From: Paraglomus occultum
Taxonomy: Eukaryota > Glomeromycota > Glomeromycetes > Paraglomerales > Paraglomeraceae
Direction of reading: 5' to 3'
Assembly (NCBI GenBank): GCA_910592205.1
Contig: CAJVPJ010001246.1
Location: forward strand, 1 to 11,155
Length of the DNA stretch: 11,155 nucleotides
In this document: piece by piece, positions 1 through 9,048 of the stretch
Layout of the letters: each line of letters opens with the position of its first letter
How positions within the stretch are numbered: position 1 is the stretch's first letter
The notes under the pieces: model-generated
What the model was told of the DNA's origin: nothing
Seen by the model: only the letters and a program-made list of their open reading frames with translations
The model's database searches: none
Translations under genes and position numbers: made by a program

Positions 1-210
1 TTGAAATCTTACGATCACGTGTTGCACAAGAAAAATTTACTAAGTACAACATCGGAGGGGGACATGTCCCTTAACTAATACTCATTTTCCAAAATCATAA
101 GCAGCTAATGACACTTGGAAAGTCTGATGTATCTGATGGATGACGTTTATTTCTGCAACATTTCAAGGGAACTTTCCCATTATCAGCTGGATGTTTCAAT
201 AAATTTGGGT
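1..210. other. Left-edge stretch without a recognisable gene
   Basis: AT-rich sequence with no long open frame and no RNA gene that I can see. If the open frame ending at 211 on the minus strand is a real terminal exon, this stretch would hold its 3' UTR. Confidence 0.4.
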
Positions 211-459
211 TTAACAAACTAATTTATGCAAGGTTTCAACTTCTGGCAAAATACCACTGTCTTCCACAATATGTGCTGTGCATTTCTCCTCACCAAATAA
301 GGCAATAAATGTTGTGATGGTATGTCTCCAGTTTTTGACTTGACACATGTAGGTTATATTATTGATATTCATACTTCCTTCAGGGTCTAGTAATGTTACG
401 GTCGGCGTCCAAGTTTGGGTTGGAAGAGCTATTAAATTCTGCTGAGAGGGAGTTTTCAC
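211..459 (-). CDS. Unrecognised open frame, possible 3'-terminal exon of a hypothetical gene
   Basis: I do not recognise this protein. The frame is open for 82 codons and ends in TAA at 211. No ATG begins it: a TAA lies just before position 459, and the first ATG in frame is at 372, which would leave about 53 residues. A pyrimidine-rich stretch ending in CTCTCAG at about 442 to 436 looks like a 3' splice acceptor, so the frame may be the last exon of a spliced gene. The codons are less AT-biased than the flanks, and the product is a mixed soluble-looking sequence (Trp, Cys and acidic residues spread along it) without membrane segments. I searched upstream for a partner exon. A donor at about 524 gives an 83-nt intron, but the preceding phase-compatible frame runs into a stop. 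It could equally be a chance frame. Confidence 0.3.
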   Translation of the reverse strand: MKTPSQQNLIALPTQTWTPTVTLLDPEGSMNINNITYMCQVKNWRHTITTFIALFGEEKCTAHIVEDSGILPEVETLHKLVC

Positions 460-700
460 AATTTACCTTACTACAACGATTGCTCTCTTAAGGCTGAACT
501 AAACTGATAGGTGACAATAATTACTTTTTGCTTTCACTCCATATACGACGTATTTCTCCTATAAATAAGTGAATTAACAACAACAATTAATTTCCTAAAT
601 AGGGCGAACTTCGATTTAGTGTTCCGAAATGTCACTTCTCCTAATTAAACAACAAATAATTAAATTATCGTTCGAGAATCTCTAGTTTTTTCGCAACCAC

Positions 701-770
701 GGGTCGGAACCGATCTATTGCGTTGACAACTATCTTTAACACAGCTATGGGTCGTTGCCGATCTATTGCA
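701..770 (+). repeat. Two-copy 22-bp direct repeat, 48-bp period
   Basis: GGGTCGGAACCGATCTATTG at 701-720 recurs as GGGTCGTTGCCGATCTATTG at 749-768, and each copy continues with C and one differing base (to 722 and 770). The differences are one block of three bases plus the last base. An inverted pair AACTATCT (728-735) and AGATAGTT (770-777) flanks the second copy. It could be a regulatory site pair or the remnant of a local duplication; the sequence does not say which. Confidence 0.6.
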
Positions 771-1260
771 GATAGTTAAGTGTCAAAAACTAGTATCAGC
801 GACGATAGAAATATAATAAAGAATTTCATAATAATTAAAGGATAATGATCAGATCGATCGTTTATTATATCCGAATACTTCAGTATCAAATATTAATTTA
901 TATTATCAAGGAACTTACAACAACATGAACGTGAACATCATGAGGATTTTAGACGGTCAGGAAGGGCTCCTTATATACATTTTTCTATCACCAAAATCGC
1001 GTTACTTTTTCTACGCCGCAGGACGTGCTCGTTACACTTATCACCAATTTTCCATTACTTTCTATTTTTAGCTACAAAGTAAAGAGGCAAAACCTGGAGT
1101 ATGGGCCTGAACGAAGAGAAGAGAAAACAAAAGCTCATTTAACAAAAATTAATTGATTGTAGACAAAACGGGGTGGATTTTTAAAGTCAACAGAAAACTT
1201 AATAGCTAAACTAGAAAATGGTTTCAAGTGGGGAGAATCAAATGAGATGACTGCTAATAA

Positions 1261-1270
1261 ACACGCGTGT
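1261..1270. promoter_or_regulatory. ACACGCGTGT palindrome with an MCB-like core
   Basis: A perfect 10-bp palindrome whose core ACGCGT matches the MluI cell-cycle box bound by MBF in yeasts. It stands out in an AT-rich setting about 730 bp upstream of the PH-domain reading frame. That it works as such a box is inference from the motif alone. Confidence 0.2.
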
Positions 1271-1802
1271 ATAGAGTCTTGCAAATCGAAAAGTTTTCGG
1301 TGTAATCTTCTAAATTGAGATTCAAAAAGAAAACAAATTGTCATAAACCATGTAAGCTAATGGTACTTTATGAAATAAAATGTTTACGCTAATGTTGAGG
1401 TTTGGCAAATGCAGCTCAGCATTAGGAATATGAAACATTTTTTCAAAGTTGACAAAACGACTGTGACGCAACATAAGGTTTAATGGAGGGTGCTTTTAAG
1501 AAGAACGAAGTAGTTAATAATCATTGCAGCGTTTAATCAACCCACTTTCCAGCACTCCCCGTGAAATCCAAGTAAAATATGGTGTGTGTTTTTTTTTCAA
1601 AAAGGTTGCATGTCTGGTATAATTTTGATCGAGTTCTAACGTCCATGAGTTTCAAAAGGTAATGATTCAAAAGATTACCCATATAGCGCTGCCTCCAACA
1701 GTCGAATTTATCCGCAACGATTTTGATAATTATCGGAATGCGACAATTAACATTTGTATTCATTGATAATATGGATTGTCAATGTCGATTTCTCTGACTT
1801 CT

Positions 1803-1819
1803 CGCGACGACTGGTCGCG
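1803..1819. repeat. GC-only inverted repeat, 6-bp arms
   Basis: CGCGAC at 1803-1808 and GTCGCG at 1814-1819 are perfect reverse complements around a 5-nt loop. It lies about 175 bp upstream of the candidate start codon at 1992. It may be a protein-binding dyad, or may form a small hairpin if transcribed. Confidence 0.45.
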
Positions 1820-1991
1820 TTTACCTTAATATTAACACGTTTTAATTTCTGTGAACAATTTTTCGTGACTTGTATATGTTTTCGTACCACAACGGCTAGA
1901 GCGTATTGATCAGCACTGACCAACAACGACTTTATAACACAACCCAATAATAACCATCAAATGTTCCTCAACAAGGTATCTCCCCATACGG

Positions 1992-3492
1992 GTGCCTCCC
2001 CACACTGGAAAATCGTCACACGATTGTGTGATCAACTGCAGTGGAACAAAAGACGGTGTAGAATGGAGATCCGCGAAAAAACTCTCTACAGGGACAAAGC
2101 TTGCAGATTTAACCCGGCTGCGAGCCAAATTTCGCACCATGGCTGAAATGCGACCGGTTTTACACTTATTCGAGGTTTTCTCTCGCAAACTTTATATAGA
2201 CGGGTACTTGTGTAAAAAAGACGTGACTAGTGGGCCACAATCAGGATGGGTGGAATATTATATGGAACTGCGTGGCTCATCGCTTAAATTACAGCAAATC
2301 AATGAAGAAGGGGTAGATACCAGCGTTCCCTCATCCTACATAAACATTGCAAGCTCTAATGTAAAAATCATTGGAACTATCGAGGATGAAACTCCGGTGC
2401 GAACTAACGTTCTGTTGTTAGACACTGGTCAAGGTAACGAATACTTGATTCAGGCGCCGGATGAGGATAAGCTTATCGAGTGCGTTCGTGCAATTCAATT
2501 GTCTTGTTTCGAGGGATCAAGACTGAATGAAGTATTTACTGCAACATTACTGAGACGTCCAGGATTCAAAGAAGTCCTTTCTTCCCCAGTTTTAACAAAG
2601 GGAAAGTTTGAAGGATACCTGCAGGTTCGATTTGCTGGGGAGAAAGAATCTAAGAAATGTTGGGTGACTGTAAGCGATCACAGAACTGATGAGAAGAAAA
2701 AGAAGGACCTGACATTTAACAGGGGAATTGCAATGTTTTACGAATCTAAGAGATCCAGAAAGCCGTTTATGTCGTTAGCTAACGTGTTACAAACTTATGT
2801 CACGTTCCCCGGAACTACTGCATTAATTGATAGAGTAAATGAATTCTGTGTAGAAGGGTCACTTTTCCCATCAGACACGTCTCAGGACAAACCAGGAGAT
2901 TTTGTGATTCTGACAGCCGATTCACCAACTGAAATGGCAAAGTGGCTTATAGCCTTCTTTGACAGTTTTAAGTTGTACGGCAGACCAAAAGAGCTTTTGT
3001 ACGATTTTAAAGATCCCGCGTCTCCTTTTTTCGCCGTCCCTACTGATAAAAGTAACGTAACGCTATTTTTGACATTACAAGACGTTGAGCATGTCGACGT
3101 CAGGGAATCGTCTGCAGACGTGAGGGCTGAGTTTGCAGAAATTGTCAGGAAGAATTTTGCGCAATTGCAAAACACATCTTTAACTCCGGATATACCTGTA
3201 CATCAATCTTCGCTCACAACTCAAAATTCTACTTCCCTTAGTCCGAATGCTCAAAGAAAATCCTTCCTCGGCTCCGGTTCACCTCGTCAAAGTCGGTCAA
3301 GGGAAAGATCAGTATCGCCACTACCGTCCCCAAGGATCACTCCTCCGGCGATCAGTTCACCGACTTTGAAAAAGTCTCTAACAGGGCCAGGGTCAAAAAC
3401 AGTAGTGGCGGCTAAGGGTCGACATACGCAAATTCAGAGTGATGATGACGACGACGATGATGATGATGACAATGAAGCTGACGACGCTGATA

Positions 3493-3535
<43 letters not shown>

Positions 3536-5846
3536 CTACGATGATGATAAAAAGAGAAATGATGAAGGAAAGGAAGAAGCTACAAAAAGTGAATCCGAGG
3601 GAGAAAATACAAATGAGGAAACAGGCGAAGAGTCTGGGGATGATGCCCAAACGTTGCGGCGTAACACTGAACAAAACGCAAAGACGCTTTCGTTATCGAC
3701 TTTAGATTCGACAGTGAATTTGATGCCTGATTCATCAGTTGTTGACTCGCCGATTGGTGGAGATTTGATGTCTGAAATTATGACTGCCTTTGAAGAGCAG
3801 AAGGACAAAGCACAACAATTCATCGAGTCGTCGAAAAAATCTGTGGATAAACCCAAGCGGTCTGTGTCTTTTAAAAATCCGCCAAATCAAAAGAAAAAAT
3901 CGCGTAAAAAACTTGACCCTCTTCCATCAGACAGTGATGAAAAGAAGAGTGAGGAATATTCTAGCGTTGCAAGTGACGAAGAAAGTGATGATGTTGTAGA
4001 CGTTGATGCTAGGAAAGGTAAGGGAAAAGCAAAGGAAGAAACGCCGATATCCTCAAGTCGAGATCCGGATAATAAACGCAAAAAGGCAAAGATTGTTCCA
4101 CAACCTTCTGATAGCGAAGACAGCGAAAATGATAACGAACACGAACCTATTAGACCTACTTCACAGGGACATTCTCGATTGAGACCATCAGACATTCCCG
4201 GTAGACAAGAATATAGTTACAGGCATGATGATCAACCTTTGGCTAGACCGTATAGGGCATCGTCACCTTATGGCCAACCGCACGGTTATGGTCAACCCTT
4301 GCCTCAATATGCGCCGCATGGTCACGATCATAGATATCGACAATCTCAAGGATATTACCCTCCTGGAGCAGGCGGTTATGGCAGGGACGAATTTTATGAT
4401 GACGACTTGCATCCCTTGGCTCAATCAACTGCCAAAGGTCGTCAAATACGAACCGCCTTACCCGATGACCCGCCCCGAGGTCGACCAAAGGGAAAGAAAC
4501 CCTTAAAGGGTCATCAGATGGTTGCAATAGACATTTACGAAGATGTTGACGGTGGTAGTGATGTAGAGGGCTTAGAAGAAGATAATACAGAAGTTGCACC
4601 AAAGAAAAAATCTAAAAAGAAGAGCAAGTCCTCTGGAAAGAAGAAAAACAAAAAGAAAAATAAAGCCGAGTCGAAACAGGTTACGGAAGCTTTGGATGTT
4701 AATATACCTGACATTGGCTCTTTGTCGTTAGATCAAAGTAAGAATGAGAATAAAGATAATTCCGAAAAAGACGCCTCGGAATCTTCTGATGATGATAGAA
4801 TAAATAAGTCTCGAAGGGTTTTTAAACCAACTAAATCAAGCGAGCGAAGGAACATTACTAAGGGACAGATCCAAAACTCAAGCGAGTCAGATAAAACTGA
4901 AGACGATTCCGAATCTGACGAAGAGCAACCACTTGTTTTGTTGGTTTCTGAAGATGGAGTGCCGCCACATAGCCCCTTGAATTACCCTCGGGGTGCATTT
5001 AACACATCTTCCCGGTCACCATCACCCAATTATGCATTAGGGCAACGGTACAGTAATGTACCCCCAGGTGATTATTATGAAAACGAGTATTTAGACCCAA
5101 GAGGTAGTTATGGTGAAGGAAGACGGAGTTCTCGTGGGTTCGATTATTACGACGATGATCGAATTAATGTACCGGGTGGTTTAGGTGGACGACCAAGGTC
5201 AGCAATGAATGTACCAGTAGCTGGACGTCGACGAATAAGTGGTGGGGCAGCGGATTATGTGCGTGATCAGTATTACGATGATCCATATTATGACGATCGT
5301 GGTAGCAATCCATTCGCCGCTCCACAACATTTTCGACCAATGTCGCTTCTTGGCTCATTAAGCAATTCACAGCTTTCAGCCCGTCAGATGGAAACGTTAG
5401 CACGGGAGAGTGGGACCACTTTGATTCAATTAGAAGAGAAACCGAAAGATCCAAGGGCAGGATTGGTAGGGGCAATAACAGCACGAGAATATGCTCGCAG
5501 AGCTGCTGGAGCCAATACTATCTCAAGACAGGCGGAGCTGGAGAGAGAACGTTTATTTGAAAAAGAGCGCGAACGAAGACTTGCTGAGCAAAGATATTTG
5601 GCTCGCTTATCCGAAAATAGGCATTCTGCGTATATGGATGGGGGCGATCCCAGAATGAGAATGTATCCGGATCAGCCTCATTGGGATGGTTATCCGCCGT
5701 ATCAGGATAATTATGAAAATGACGAAGAATGGTATGAAGAAGAATATGATGAAAATGATGATGTACCCATAGGGAGAATCACTGCTTCAACGCCCCAACC
5801 CCCAAGACAACCACGAAAACCAGGAAGGCGACGAGACATTGAATAG
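1992..5846 (+). CDS. Caf120/Skg3-like PH-domain protein with long disordered tail
   Basis: A single open frame of 1284 codons ending in TAG at 5844. Residues about 67-176 form a PH-type module (KLYIDGYLCKK start, ending near IQLSCFEGSRL). Residues about 205-335 form a second, split PH-like module (FEGYLQVRF, CWVTVSD, MFYESKRSRKPF, LYGRPKELLYDF, DPASPFFAVP). This order is characteristic of fungal Caf120/Skg3 proteins. In budding yeast Caf120 associates with the CCR4-NOT complex and Skg3 is its paralogue linked to cell polarity and wall; the role here is inferred. The rest is low complexity: Ser/Pro-rich at about 400-470, almost pure Asp at about 484-519, acidic and Ser-rich stretches, a Gly/Tyr/His/Pro-rich part near 745-800, a Lys-rich nuclear-signal-like patch at about 865-895, and a charged probable coiled coil at about 1175-1207. 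The start is unsettled. ATG 1992 is the first in the open frame, but ATG 2139 (residue 50) has a better context (ACCATGG) and sits just before the conserved region; an undetected 5' exon is also possible. Confidence 0.8.
3441..3551 (+). repeat. Aspartate-codon (GAT/GAC) repeat inside the PH-domain gene
   Basis: A trinucleotide-rich tract encodes about 36 residues that are nearly all Asp. It includes an uninterrupted run of 13 GAT codons at 3495-3533. Earlier parts mix GAC and GAT, so they are less prone to slippage. Read in other frames the same bases give poly-Met or poly-Ile, which are artefacts. Confidence 0.95.
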
Positions 5847-6278
5847 ACATGAACATTGAAATAAGTTTCGGAATTAATTAGTTCATACAATTAGATGATT
5901 AGCCTAAGTTATTTCTCATCCTTGTCAGTAATGGTAATTCATCTGTAGAATTCATCAGTAGAACATTTTCATTTATCTTATCGAAAAAAAAAATTATAAT
6001 ATCCTGACATCAATGCGCATTGTTTATTAATCATATAGATAAAAAAAATAACATGGACATTCTGCAATTCAGATAGAAAAGCGAAACTCTAGCAATGGCG
6101 CTGATTGGAGAACTTTAAACACCAAGGAAGAGATATAGAATTGGGTTTTATACTTCATATTGTTAGGTAGCGTCTACATACAGCGTTCATTTGTGATTGA
6201 GTGATACGTAAAATCATAAACAATGTATTATAATTTATAAGTTAGGTTGCAAACTATATTTTTCTTTTCTTTTTTTAA
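5847..6278. other. Convergent 3' region between the PH-domain and peptidase genes
   Basis: An AT-rich spacer of 432 bp between two convergent stop codons, which must hold both 3' UTRs. On the minus strand AATAAA (from TTTATT at 6023-6028) lies about 250 nt past the peptidase stop and is a candidate polyadenylation signal. I see no canonical AATAAA for the plus-strand gene. No further gene is visible. Confidence 0.6.
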
Positions 6279-8787
6279 TTAATGTTGTACAGGCCGATAA
6301 ATAATCCCAATACTGTCAATGAGTGATCCAGCAGTTCCATGGATGCCGACCATCTCATGTCCCTCTGGTGCACTTAGGACAGTCAGTTCACAACCACCCA
6401 TTCCACCCCGCCATCCACTAGTTCTTCCCAGATTTGTTTTAAATTCAATGCCATCAACATAAATTCCGGCCTTTACCATCAATGAGACCAATTTCTCTCT
6501 CTTTGTTAATTCAAACTTGCTCGCTGAGCCCCCTTTGCCACCGATCGAAACGTTCTTCTTATTAGACCAATAGAATTTTAATCCATCCAAAAAAATTCCC
6601 GAGTTAATTCTAACTTTGGAAACATGCGCGTTAGATTTGGGGAATATAACTTCAAACTTGCTACCACCACTTGATCCCAAGGTGCCGCTTTTCAATGCTA
6701 GCCCAATATCCGGGTAAAGGTTTCTGTGGGTTTCTAGGAACGAATGCGCATCAACTAAAGTATGCTCTTCTTGGCCCGTTGTTATAATGGCTATGTCAAG
6801 CCTCTGCCCATTTTTCCATCCGACTTGCTTTTTAATGTGATCAATTTGTAATCTCCATTCATGTGGCTGTTCATCAGGAAATTCAAAATGGGTCTGAAAC
6901 TGGTCGTCCAGCTTTACTTCAATGAGGGAAATTCCCGCCATGCATTTAACTAGGACGGAATCATCCACTGGCCAAAAGGTGGGATACGCGTGCTTGTAAT
7001 CGTGATCATTTGATGGATCGGTTGCAAGTCGAAAGCAAGGATGGAAACGAAGCCGCATGACATCACATCTGTGCCAATGAGCACCGTTTTCGTCTTGAGG
7101 AAGAACGGGCGTATTTCGATGAGGCTCCTTGACAGTGAACGTACGGTTCAGATTGTTATAACCTCTGCTCATTATCCCTAAACAAAATCGTGTATTAATG
7201 ACAAGACTGAAAATAAACCTGATTTTTGTGACAGCTCTAAACCAAATTACCTGATTTTGAATGAGGCAAAGTCAATGCGTGTCCTACTTCATGTAACTAA
7301 CAACGCAAAAGACTGTTTAAAACACGTGGGGAGGGGACAACCTGTCTTTTTATTTAAAATTGTTATCGCTTACCATAGCGCCAATGCCAATATTACAACA
7401 CTTCCACCAGGTATAACTTTCTCCATTATCGTTTGCCAAATCTTGAGTAATATTTGTGTCATCTTGGAAACAACTTACGACTTGCTCAAGACAACGCGGC
7501 CAAGCGTGCGTGAGATGACTCCCGAATATGCCCAAACGTATGTGATCAGCACCACCTCCTAACGCAGCATGTCCCCTAATCAAATCCATTGCGGGATCAT
7601 AGTGACTGTCCAAAATTAAACCGGCAACATAACATTGGCGATCAAACGGCGGTCCATAATCTCTCAATGCTTCCATGAATATAGCAAATAGGTCCTTTTT
7701 CTTTGGGTTTGGAGTGCCCGGTGGTCTCTTGTACTGTTGAGCGCGGTCTGGATCGAGCAATTCCTCTTTCGTGTATTTGGTACGTATTATGTAGATTTTG
7801 GCTGTCTCGCGCAGAGACGTTTCCTGATTAGACATGGTGTCTATAAGAAAAAAAATTGAAACAGAGAGCTTGTTAACGCGGCACAGCATGATAATAATTC
7901 TTGCAGTAAGCATTTATGTTATTCAAATTTATACGAATTAAGGGCATTCTCTCTCTCTCTCTCTCTCTCTCTCACACCTGGTTGCCATTCCTCATATAAT
8001 CGAAAAACCCTATTTATCAAGTTGGAAGAATTAACGTTGAACCAAATATGACTAAACCCCAAACTGATGAGCTTCTCTTAATTGTGAGTGAATGAGAGAG
8101 CGCGTACCTTCTACCGAAACCATTGCGATGCATCTGTTCGGCCGTAAATGCTTGCCATAGATAACCAGCACATCTTAGTTTTTCTTTAACAGATTCTAAT
8201 CCAGCATCTCCAGATTTGCGTTTCTCCGTTGGAGCATCAATGACAAAATCCGAGTCTGCTGCTACTAGAATTGCAAGATGTAACGGGGGGTTTTGTAGCA
8301 ATGGAAGATAGTTTACTAGAAACTTGGTGGTAGCCGGGGTTGTTTGATTCAAGTGATGTGGAGGATTAAATGTAAACGTCAATTCGTTCGGACCTGTCGA
8401 TAAAAAATCATGAGGAGCGTGTTTTAAAAAAAAAAAAAAAGTAATTAAAAAGCAAAAGAATCAATTTGCCTGGATCGAGATGCACGAGGCACTTGAAATG
8501 TGAGTTAAACACTGGCCAATCGATTGATGGGAATGTCTCTTTATGATGGGTGACTGTGATTGTAGATTCAAATTCTGATTCGCTTTGCCCCGCTCGGCCA
8601 TAGATCAAGAGCATAGGCTATGTATGAAGATGATAAATTCATTGTTTAGGAAGATAAGGTTGTCAACTTGCTTTATTATTACGTACATTAACGATAACCT
8701 AACCTGATGTACCCATTCTCCATCATTAACGTTAACTATTACGGGGGCAAGGGGGTTGGCTTTTTCTTTACTCAAAACTTGCGTCAT
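6279..8787 (-). CDS. Zinc metallopeptidase (YIL108W/Metallopep family) with C-terminal jacalin-like lectin domain, seven exons
   Basis: Join (minus strand): 8787-8704, 8617-8470, 8393-8108, 8009-7978, 7840-7374, 7296-7251, 7177-6279; 1962 nt, 653 residues, TAA stop. All phases agree (0, 1, 2, 1, 0, 1). Introns are 86, 76, 98, 137, 77 and 73 nt. Conserved-looking blocks run LWQAFTAEQM near residue 150, AALGGG and GIFGSH in exon 5, then zinc motif HEVGHALTLPH with ligands His341, His345 and His351 and presumed catalytic Glu342, followed by GIM (Met357), a Met-turn. Residues about 518-651 are a jacalin-like beta-prism, with the sugar-binding type GxxxD at Gly638-Asp642. No signal peptide or membrane segment is visible, so a soluble intracellular protein is likely. 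Length fits the family (yeast YIL108W is about 700 residues). The start at 8787 is the first ATG after an in-frame TGA. Oddities: Thr348 where the metzincin-type motif usually has Gly, a GC donor in intron 2, and exons of 32 and 46 nt. Substrates are unknown. Confidence 0.88.
7178..7250 (-). other. Intron 6 of the metallopeptidase gene (73 nt)
   Basis: Donor TCAG|GTAATT and acceptor GTTTAG|GG. It splits the Gly codon of the GIM Met-turn in phase 1. Joining it restores GIMSRGYNN directly after the zinc motif, which is strong family support for the splice. Confidence 0.85.
7251..7296 (-). other. 46-nt exon encoding the complete zinc-binding motif
   Basis: Acceptor GTTGTTAG|TTA and donor CAG|GTAATT bound an exon reading LHEVGHALTLPHSKS plus one base. 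Its 46 nt are not a multiple of three, so skipping it both deletes the active site and shifts the frame of the lectin domain. Confidence 0.85.
7948..7973 (+). repeat. (CT)n microsatellite, about 12 to 13 units, in intron 4 of the peptidase gene
   Basis: An uninterrupted TC/CT run. On the minus (transcribed) strand it reads as (GA)n and begins only four bases into the intron, immediately after the donor GTGT. Confidence 0.95.
7978..8009 (-). other. 32-nt exon 4 of the metallopeptidase gene
   Basis: Acceptor AAATAG|GG and donor CCAG|GTGTGA bound an exon reading VFRLYEEWQP, with one base completing Arg at its start and one base starting Asp at its end. Including it restores the family-like join GRRVFRLYEEWQP followed by DTMSNQ. 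Without it the flanking exons are out of phase. Confidence 0.82.
8394..8469 (-). other. Intron 2 of the metallopeptidase gene, GC-AG type (76 nt)
   Basis: The exon ends at CCAG followed by GCAAAT, a non-canonical GC donor, and resumes after CGACAG. The join gives HLDPGPNELTF, which fits the family. There is no suitable GT donor nearby in the right phase. The intron carries an A-run (T-run on the transcribed strand) at about 8426-8440. Confidence 0.75.
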
Positions 8788-9048
8788 TAGAAGAGTAGAA
8801 TCATAGTATTGTCATGTCGTGTGATTTGATGATCATTAATCATGTGTTCACTTTGCGCAGTTGTTTTAATTCCGGCCTCATTTATTGTACAATTATGTTT
8901 TTAAAAATTAAATATTCTGTATATAAATAGTAGAATGTAATGTTGTTTACTATTACAATGCGTCCATGGTCTAAAATTACGTCTATGTCAGTTCAAAATC
9001 AGAATATGATACATCCATATGGACACGAATATAATACATTTTGTATTA
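8788..9048. other. Spacer between presenilin 3' end and peptidase 5' end
   Basis: A 261-bp AT-rich spacer between two minus-strand genes in tandem. It should carry the presenilin 3' UTR, with a candidate AATAAA (from TTTATT at 8881-8886) about 163 nt past its stop, and the promoter and leader of the peptidase. Several ATGs precede the peptidase start, among them two tiny overlapping upstream frames (8815-8801 and 8804-8787). No other gene is visible. Confidence 0.6.
8881..8886 (-). terminator. Candidate polyadenylation signal AATAAA for presenilin
   Basis: AATAAA on the minus strand, about 163 nt downstream of the presenilin stop codon and about 95 nt before the peptidase start codon. Assigned by motif and position only. 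Confidence 0.4.

Larger units (their letters stand above)
460..1991. other. AT-rich intergenic region upstream of the PH-domain gene
   Basis: About 1.5 kb with only short open frames (for example minus strand 1763-1533 and 1344-1135), none of which I recognise or can join into a gene. It holds a diverged direct repeat (701-722 and 749-770), a palindrome ACACGCGTGT (1261-1270) and a GC-rich inverted repeat (1803-1819). The right part should include the promoter and 5' UTR of the gene beginning near 1992. There is a weak TATA-like TTTATAAC at about 1931, but I cannot place a transcription start. Confidence 0.5.

Noticed and set aside
668-680. GTTCGAGAATC, similar to a tRNA B box
   Set aside because: It lacks the final conserved C at the expected place, and no A box or cloverleaf can be built around it on either strand.
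1533-1763. Minus-strand 76-codon frame near the PH-domain promoter
   Set aside because: Not recognised, no supporting splice partners, and AT-rich DNA gives frames of this length by chance. Left unannotated, not disproved.
3393-3705. Open frames reading poly-Ile (minus strand) or poly-Met (plus, other frame)
   Set aside because: They are shadows of the Asp-codon repeat of the PH-domain gene in other frames.
4243-5484. Minus-strand frames of 106 to 119 codons (4602-4243 and 5484-5164)
   Set aside because: They lie opposite the PH-domain coding frame, are rich in Leu/His and resemble nothing; antisense shadows.
7350-7373. Reading the peptidase frame past ATG at 7374 to its stop as a natural C-terminus
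   Set aside because: The extra residues follow a strong GTAAGC donor; splicing to 7296 restores the zinc motif and Met-turn, so the short tail is intron read-through.
7257-7562. Plus-strand 101-codon frame
   Set aside because: It is antisense to peptidase exons 5 and 6, including the zinc motif exon.
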